Assembly: GCF_000025985.1 (NCBI RefSeq)
Contig: NC_003228.3
Coordinates: 3,844,001 to 3,908,000 of the forward strand
DNA length: 64,000 bases
From: Bacteroides fragilis NCTC 9343
GTDB taxonomy: Bacteria; Bacteroidota; Bacteroidia; Bacteroidales; Bacteroidaceae
Direction of reading: 5' to 3'
Positions 59,206 to 64,000 of this stretch are shown in pieces (the first letter of the stretch is position 1; every line of letters begins with the position of its first letter). The notes beneath the pieces were generated by a model, which searched no databases, was not told the DNA's origin, and saw only the letters and a program-made list of their open reading frames with translations. Both the position numbers and the translations under genes were made by a program.

Positions 59206-60405
59206 TTATTTAGTTACTGCTAACCGAGCATACATCTCTACCATAGCAGCTTGCGTTAACAGCCACTTGCGGTCATCATGGGTTCTTCCACTGAAATCGA
59301 TATCAAAAAGCCCCTTCTCATCACGCACATGTTCCCATGCATAATCCATGTTTTGATTGAAAGAGTTGATATATGTTTTATTATGGTCAGTTTGGTAGAG
59401 TTCAATGAACCCTCTCAGCATAACGGCAGTAAACCATACATCCCCCTTTTTAAGGAGTTTGAAAGGTTCCCCTTCTTCAGGTATAAAATTTATAAAAAAA
59501 TAGTTATAACACGCTTTTGCTATATTTTGAGCATCCTTCAAAAAATGGCTACAACCGGTAAGTTGATATAATAAAGTGGCAGCCTGCATCATTTGTCCAC
59601 TATTGTAGGCATATTTAGACTTATCAATTTTCCCATCCAAAGAGATATTGTCAAAGTATAAATAATCGGTTGAATCTTGCAGTTTTTTTTTAGTCCACTC
59701 ATATAGTTCCTGCCCTTTTATCAGGTAAGAACTATCTCGGATAGCTTTGAACATTTTTAATGCGAACACCGATGCCGGTGCGTTAGAACATGTATTTTTA
59801 GATACTTTCTTTTGCTCACACCAATAGATACCTCCGCCTAATTTGTCATCTGCTCCACTCTCTATAAATTTCCAGATAAGCTGGGCTTTCTTCAGGTATT
59901 TTTCTTCTTTTGTATTTAGATAAGCATCTGTGAAGTCAATACCCAACCAGATATTATCATCGTAGAAGCGGTCGGATTGGGAAGCCGTGTTTATGTACGA
60001 GGCATAACCGGCAGGGCTTCTGCTGATATCTAAATATTTTTCAAGTCCCCGCAATACCTTGTTATCGAGTAATGTCTTATAGCTCTCATCCCCGGTTGCT
60101 GCCCATAGTGCATTTACAGCAGAAAATGTCCCGGAATAAGGCCATAAGTAAGAATATTGATTGGGGATTTCTTTTTGTTCTTCAGAAGCCAGATACGTGG
60201 CTGTGTAATTTCCTACATTGGAAGGATAATTCTCTCTTAACAGACAGGTTCCTGATACAGAATAATTTGCATATAAAGAATCAAGTGTTTGTGTAGCCCG
60301 TATCAGAGTTAAGCCACTATCTATAGTAGTTTGTTCTTGTGTATCGCATCCGGTCACAGTCAATGCACAAATGAAGATGATGAAAAGTACTTTTTTTGAG
60401 TTCAT
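59206..60405 (-). CDS. GH76-like glycosidase lipoprotein
   Basis: 399 aa with a lipoprotein signal (IIFICALTVTGCDTQE). The (alpha/alpha)6 barrel shows FYDDNIWLGIDFTDAYL, which holds the catalytic Asp pair of GH76, then GGGIYWCEQKK and YAYNSGQMMQAATLLYQ. GH76 enzymes are alpha-1,6-mannanases; an altered specificity is possible. It is the first gene of the operon GH76-susC-susD-propeller-MGH1 and probably acts on the cell surface. Confidence 0.82.
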   Translation of the reverse strand: MNSKKVLFIIFICALTVTGCDTQEQTTIDSGLTLIRATQTLDSLYANYSVSGTCLLRENYPSNVGNYTATYLASEEQKEIPNQYSYLWPYSGTFSAVNALWAATGDESYKTLLDNKVLRGLEKYLDISRSPAGYASYINTASQSDRFYDDNIWLGIDFTDAYLNTKEEKYLKKAQLIWKFIESGADDKLGGGIYWCEQKKVSKNTCSNAPASVFALKMFKAIRDSSYLIKGQELYEWTKKKLQDSTDYLYFDNISLDGKIDKSKYAYNSGQMMQAATLLYQLTGCSHFLKDAQNIAKACYNYFFINFIPEEGEPFKLLKKGDVWFTAVMLRGFIELYQTDHNKTYINSFNQNMDYAWEHVRDEKGLFDIDFSGRTHDDRKWLLTQAAMVEMYARLAVTK

Positions 60406-60990
60406 TGTCGCTCTGTTAGATTATTATTGTGTATCATTACTTTCTTTTAAAGAGGATATTTTTAAGATATCCTCTTTTCCTTTGTTTATAAAACCTCTTT
60501 CACCTAATCAATTTCTCTAATAACTACTGAAATCTGCCTGCAAAAGTATAAGATACACTGAAAGGTGTTTTATAAATCCATGACATAAAAGTATAGCTGT
60601 ATCTTATGACATAAATTTGGATAATTATGTCCCGAAATCGTATAAGAAAAAGTGAGAAAAGAGAAAAAAAGATGATTTATGAAGAAGGAAAGAGAAAATT
60701 ATATATTATCCATCAACAACCAAAGTACAATTCCGGTCAAACTTTGACGATTGGTAGAGCATCACTTTATCTCTTCCCCCGGTAGTATAATTAAGATCCG
60801 AAAGCAATTCATGTTATTTTGATCGCATTTCTTCTTTGGTAACGGGGATTTATTACATCGATTCCTGTTTTTTTGCCTCAAATATGATTAAGCAGATAAT
60901 AAAAAATGAATAAATATCACCCATTGGAAATAAAATGCCATATTTGCACAATATTATATTCATTTTACCTAAAACAAATTATCAAATCCC
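60406..60990. other. PUL control region and intergenic DNA
   Basis: 585 bp. It holds a hairpin in the GH76 leader (60450-60459 with 60467-60476), the -7 box and operator motifs at 60541-60631, then AT-rich DNA without a gene up to the GNAT gene. Confidence 0.7.
60541..60631 (-). promoter_or_regulatory. GH76-susC-susD operon promoter with operator motifs
   Basis: -7 box TACTTTTG (60541-60548, minus strand) with no -33 TTTG. ATGACATAAA at 60580-60589 lies 31 nt away and is repeated at 60606-60615; ATTATGTC at 60624-60631 is an inverted partner. Lack of a -33 box fits HTCS-dependent activation. Confidence 0.7.
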
Positions 60991-61533
60991 ATGCATACCA
61001 CCATTTTAGAAACCGAACGTCTCCTTCTTCGTCCTTTCCGGGAAACGGATCTGCAAGAGCTCTTTGAATGTTGCCAAAACCCAAACTTAGGAAATAACGC
61101 CGGCTGGGAACCACATAAAAGTATCGAAGATTCCAAAGAGGTCTTGCATACTGTATTTATGGGAAATGAAGGAGTTTTTGCCATAATTCTCAAAGAAGAT
61201 AATTCACTGGTGGGTTCTATCGGTATTATTACTGACCCCAAACGGGAAAATACCCGGACACGTATGTTGGGATACTGGCTGAAAGAGTGCCATTGGGGAA
61301 AAGGTATGGCCTCAGAAGCGACACGAACCATATTGGATTACGGATTTAACGTACTGGGATTGCATTTGATTTCAGCGAACTGTTATCCGCATAACACCCG
61401 TTCCCGACTTTTATTGGAACGGAACGGATTTGTATACGAAGGTATACTCCATGAAGCAGAAATGACTTATGACGGACATGTATACGATCATTTATGCTTT
61501 TATCAGAAAAAAGAAAGAGTGCCCATGGACTAA
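60991..61533 (+). CDS. GNAT-family N-acetyltransferase (RimJ-like)
   Basis: 180 aa. Family motifs are LETERLLLRPFRETDLQEL at the N-terminus, the acetyl-CoA-binding LGYWLKECHWGKGMASEA (residues about 88-108), and SRLLLERNGFVYEGIL. It transfers acetyl from acetyl-CoA to an amine (protein N-terminus or small molecule); the substrate is unknown. Convergent with the MATE gene, 7 bp apart. Confidence 0.92.
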   Translation: MHTTILETERLLLRPFRETDLQELFECCQNPNLGNNAGWEPHKSIEDSKEVLHTVFMGNEGVFAIILKEDNSLVGSIGIITDPKRENTRTRMLGYWLKECHWGKGMASEATRTILDYGFNVLGLHLISANCYPHNTRSRLLLERNGFVYEGILHEAEMTYDGHVYDHLCFYQKKERVPMD

Positions 61534-61540
61534 AAAGATC

Positions 61541-62827
61541 TTACGATGATATCCGCAAATAGAGTACGGACTGAACAGCCAACAAAATCACAAAAAGATA
61601 TTCCGCTGTCAGATATACTGCCAGAGAGGCGGTATAATGACTTAGCAGATACAAATAGAACAAATAAATAACAATCGTTATCAACTGGAACCAAAAGGCA
61701 ATACGGGTTTTACCCGTACCCGTCACCGCATTAATATACACATATCCAGGCAAAGCAAACACATAATTCAGCAACATCACTGCAAAAGGGATACTTGAAA
61801 TATTAATAAGTTGAGAACTGTCCGTATAGAATCCAGTAATCTGCCGACGAAAGACCATAGCTAATACTACCAGGGGAAGCCCAATTGCATAGCCCAACTT
61901 TAAAATTTTCCTACAAAGCGGAAACAGGTATTGCCTCTCTCCTGCTCCGATCAAATTACTGACTAATGCTCCCGTAGTGGCAGCAAACGAATTGACAATC
62001 ACAAAGAAGATTGTAGAGACACTTCGAATAATATTAGAAACAGCAAGCTGAGCTTCTCCCAGTCGTTCAATAACCACGAAAAAAAGAAACCACGGAGCAA
62101 CACTGATAAAGGCATGGAGCATACTCCATACGGAGAGGTGCCATAGCTCCACTAACAAACATTTGTCAAATATAAATTTTAGTCCAAAGTCTGTTCTATC
62201 GATTTTCAGCCAAGTATAAACCATAATAATCAGAAGAGAAGCAGCTTCGGACAAAGAAGAAGCTATCGCTGCACCCGCTATTCCTCTATCAAGAACAAAA
62301 ACAAACCAATAATTACAGGGAATATTTATTAGAACGGCTGCCAGTGCCGCCCATGACAAAGCATTGGTTCGGACAATACCAATATAAAAAGAACGAAATG
62401 CCAGAAAGGGAAAAGAAAAAAGCAAACCGAAACATCTCCAATCCAGATAATCAATCACGGCACAATATATCTCAGAAGAGTGCACAAAATATCTCAAAAG
62501 AAACGGAGAAAAAAAATAAGAAGAGAGGCTAAGCAAGATAGCAAGTACACATAGAAAGACTAACCCCTGAAAGAAAGTTCTGCCTGTTCCGGTATAATGT
62601 CCCTTTCCATTGTACTGTCCAACCATCACTTGTACTCCCAAGCTAAAACCAAATCCTAACATATAAATAGCAAGATAATAAATACTGCCAAGAGCGGAAG
62701 CGCCAAGTTCCACCTCACCAACATGCCCTAGAAAAACAGCATCGGTTATATTGATTAATTGTTCCATCAGAATGCTCAACATCACAGGATAGTTGATAAG
62801 CCAAATTTGTCGATAAGTATAATTCAT
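61541..62827 (-). CDS. MATE-family efflux transporter
   Basis: 428 aa with 12 predicted membrane helices, beginning IWLINYPVMLSILMEQLINITDAVFLGHVGE. The MATE-type repeat of two six-helix bundles is visible (AISVAPWFLFF in the second half). It should export cationic drugs or metabolites with Na+ or H+. The start at 62827 (MNYTYRQIW) is fitting. Confidence 0.9.
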   Translation of the reverse strand: MNYTYRQIWLINYPVMLSILMEQLINITDAVFLGHVGEVELGASALGSIYYLAIYMLGFGFSLGVQVMVGQYNGKGHYTGTGRTFFQGLVFLCVLAILLSLSSYFFSPFLLRYFVHSSEIYCAVIDYLDWRCFGLLFSFPFLAFRSFYIGIVRTNALSWAALAAVLINIPCNYWFVFVLDRGIAGAAIASSLSEAASLLIIMVYTWLKIDRTDFGLKFIFDKCLLVELWHLSVWSMLHAFISVAPWFLFFVVIERLGEAQLAVSNIIRSVSTIFFVIVNSFAATTGALVSNLIGAGERQYLFPLCRKILKLGYAIGLPLVVLAMVFRRQITGFYTDSSQLINISSIPFAVMLLNYVFALPGYVYINAVTGTGKTRIAFWFQLITIVIYLFYLYLLSHYTASLAVYLTAEYLFVILLAVQSVLYLRISS

Positions 62828-63135
62828 TGCTCAACTTTATGAATACTGCACATTTATGACACAAGGAAGATATCCTACCCAACAGTATCAACATGTACAT
62901 AACTAATAAATAAATAGATATGAAACTCAGGGAGAGAAGCCGGGGCATCTATCCTATAGCTGAATAATTTTATTTAGAAAAAATTATTCGTCGAGCTTAG
63001 CTATATACAAAGTTTCATGTAGGAGATTAATGACTTAATGATGAATACGGAACAAAAGTATAAAAAAGAAGCGGATAAACAATTTTTTCCCTCAAACGTT
63101 TTATTCTCACATAGAATGAAAAAACAAATAAGAAT
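62828..63135. other. Intergenic region between MATE and cupin genes
   Basis: 308 bp, AT-rich. Apart from a 10-bp inverted repeat (62962-62971 with 62980-62989) I see no feature. No ORF here looks real. Confidence 0.5.
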
Positions 63136-63462
63136 ATGGAACAGTCATTCAAAAAGGGAATTGTACTCCATCTAGCCTCATTAGTAGAATATTCTGAAGG
63201 TGGAATTATCAGTAAGCAGTTAATCAAAAGCCCTGCCGGAAACATTACTTTATTCTCATTCGACAAAGGCGAAGGACTTAGCGAACACAGTGCTCCATTC
63301 GATGCTTTAGTACAGGTATTGGAAGGATCTGCGAATATTGTTGTAAATGGACAAGTTTTTACGGTAAATGCAGGAGAAAGTATTGTATTTCCGGCTAATG
63401 CGCCGCATGCATTGACAGCTATTGAAAGATTTAAAATGTTACTGACAATGATTAAAGAGTAG
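63136..63462 (+). CDS. Small cupin-domain protein
   Basis: 108-aa single cupin barrel: SFDKGEGLSEHSAPFDALVQ with cupin-1 His/Glu residues, then GEAFFNL-like turn VNAGESIVFPANAPHALTAIERF (cupin 2). Such small cytoplasmic cupins may bind metal and a small acid; function unknown. The minus-strand ORF across it is a shadow. Confidence 0.85.
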   Translation: MEQSFKKGIVLHLASLVEYSEGGIISKQLIKSPAGNITLFSFDKGEGLSEHSAPFDALVQVLEGSANIVVNGQVFTVNAGESIVFPANAPHALTAIERFKMLLTMIKE

Positions 63463-63536
63463 AATCCTCTGATACAACATTCTGGATTGAGATAGAAGAA
63501 TAATGTATTAGGTAAGTTTATTCTTGATTTTTTTAA

Positions 63537-63544
63537 TATCTTTG
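63537..63544 (+). promoter_or_regulatory. -7 box before ung
   Basis: TATCTTTG 26 nt before the ung ATG. A good -33 TTTG is not visible. Confidence 0.5.
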
Positions 63545-63570
63545 TTGAAATCAAATCTTACCTCAATACG

Positions 63571-64000
63571 ATGAATGTCAAAATAGAAAGTAGCTGGCAA
63601 CAGCGCCTGCAAGAAGAGTTCGATAAACCCTATTTCGAAAAATTAGTGAACTTTGTCAAGAATGAATACGGGAAGGCACATATACTTCCACCCGGACATC
63701 AAATTTTTCATGTATTCAATTCATGTCCTTTTCAGAATGTAAAGGTAGTCATTTTAGGTCAAGATCCATATCCTAATCCGGGACAATATTATGGTATATG
63801 TTTTTCCGTACCGGACGGTGTCGCTATTCCCGGTTCACTTTCCAACATTTTTAAAGAGATACATCAGGATCTAGGCAAGCCGCTTCCCAATTCGGGTAAT
63901 CTGGATAGGTGGGTCAAACAAGGAGTATTCCCCATGAATTCCGTACTTACCGTACGAGCTCACGAAACAGGTTCACACCGTAATATAGGATGGGAAACTT
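63571..64000 (+). CDS. ung: Uracil-DNA glycosylase, 5' part
   Basis: 143 codons, cut by the window end; family length is about 220 aa. Removes uracil from DNA. Motif A is ILGQDPYPNPGQYYGICFSV with the catalytic Asp. The VRAHETGSH stretch is in the expected place for motif region 2. The C-terminal HPSPLS-type loop is outside the window. Start ATG at 63571 (MNVKIESSWQQRL). Confidence 0.93.
   Translation, partial: MNVKIESSWQQRLQEEFDKPYFEKLVNFVKNEYGKAHILPPGHQIFHVFNSCPFQNVKVVILGQDPYPNPGQYYGICFSVPDGVAIPGSLSNIFKEIHQDLGKPLPNSGNLDRWVKQGVFPMNSVLTVRAHETGSHRNIGWET

Noticed and set aside
63027..63554. 175-aa minus-strand ORF
   Set aside because: Antisense to the cupin gene and covering AT-rich DNA; no family features.

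Overview
The window looks like a chromosomal segment of a gut Bacteroides or close relative. The signs are promoters of the TTTG-N19-21-TAnnTTTG type, a leu operon with two LeuA-family genes, a Bacteroides-style rrn operon (16S-Ile-Ala-23S-5S), a SusC/SusD polysaccharide utilisation locus (PUL) with a hybrid two-component regulator, and a mobilizable element with Bacteroides-type tyrosine integrase, VapE-like, primase, Mob and RteC-like genes. All names rest on sequence recognition; no database was searched.

Layout. 0-6.5 kb: leucine operon leuA-leuC-leuD-leuA2-leuB on the minus strand. It has a clear promoter and a complete attenuator (leader peptide rich in Ile/Leu codons, antiterminator, terminator). 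6.6-7.0 kb: a small Cys-rich lipoprotein. 7.1-12.2 kb: an rrn operon on the minus strand, with three tandem promoters, followed by about 1 kb of purine-rich non-coding DNA with repeats. 13.7-19.2 kb: housekeeping genes on the plus strand (DPS-like ferritin, sppA, lpxK, purine nucleoside phosphorylase, thiL), then tRNA-Phe.

19.34-39.99 kb: a 20.6 kb integrative mobilizable element inserted in the 3' end of tRNA-Phe, bounded by a 15-bp direct repeat. Its backbone is a frameshifted integrase, three small HTH proteins, a VapE-like helicase, a primase, an oriT-like hairpin region, mobC-like and relaxase genes, a membrane-anchored mob protein, a fourth HTH protein and a frameshifted RteC-like regulator. 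Cargo sits at both ends. On the left is an uncharacterised two-gene module (a soluble 343-aa protein and a 535-aa protein with C-terminal membrane segments). On the right is an AraC/cupin/Crp/aldo-keto reductase cassette, then a putative anti-phage locus: SLATT-like membrane protein, AlbA_2/ATPase-like protein and a 1000-aa reverse transcriptase-nitrilase fusion (DRT type 1-like).

40.0-42.8 kb: HAD phosphatase, sugar O-acetyltransferase, nitroreductase and an AraC regulator. 42.8-60.6 kb: a PUL with hybrid two-component system (HTCS), GH97, a sialate O-acetylesterase-like protein, an MGH1-type hydrolase, a five-bladed-propeller glycosidase, SusD, SusC and a GH76-like lipoprotein. Three promoters in this PUL carry the same ATGACATAAA-like motif exactly 31 nt upstream of the -7 box, a candidate HTCS operator. 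61-64 kb: GNAT acetyltransferase, MATE transporter, small cupin, and the start of ung, cut by the window end.
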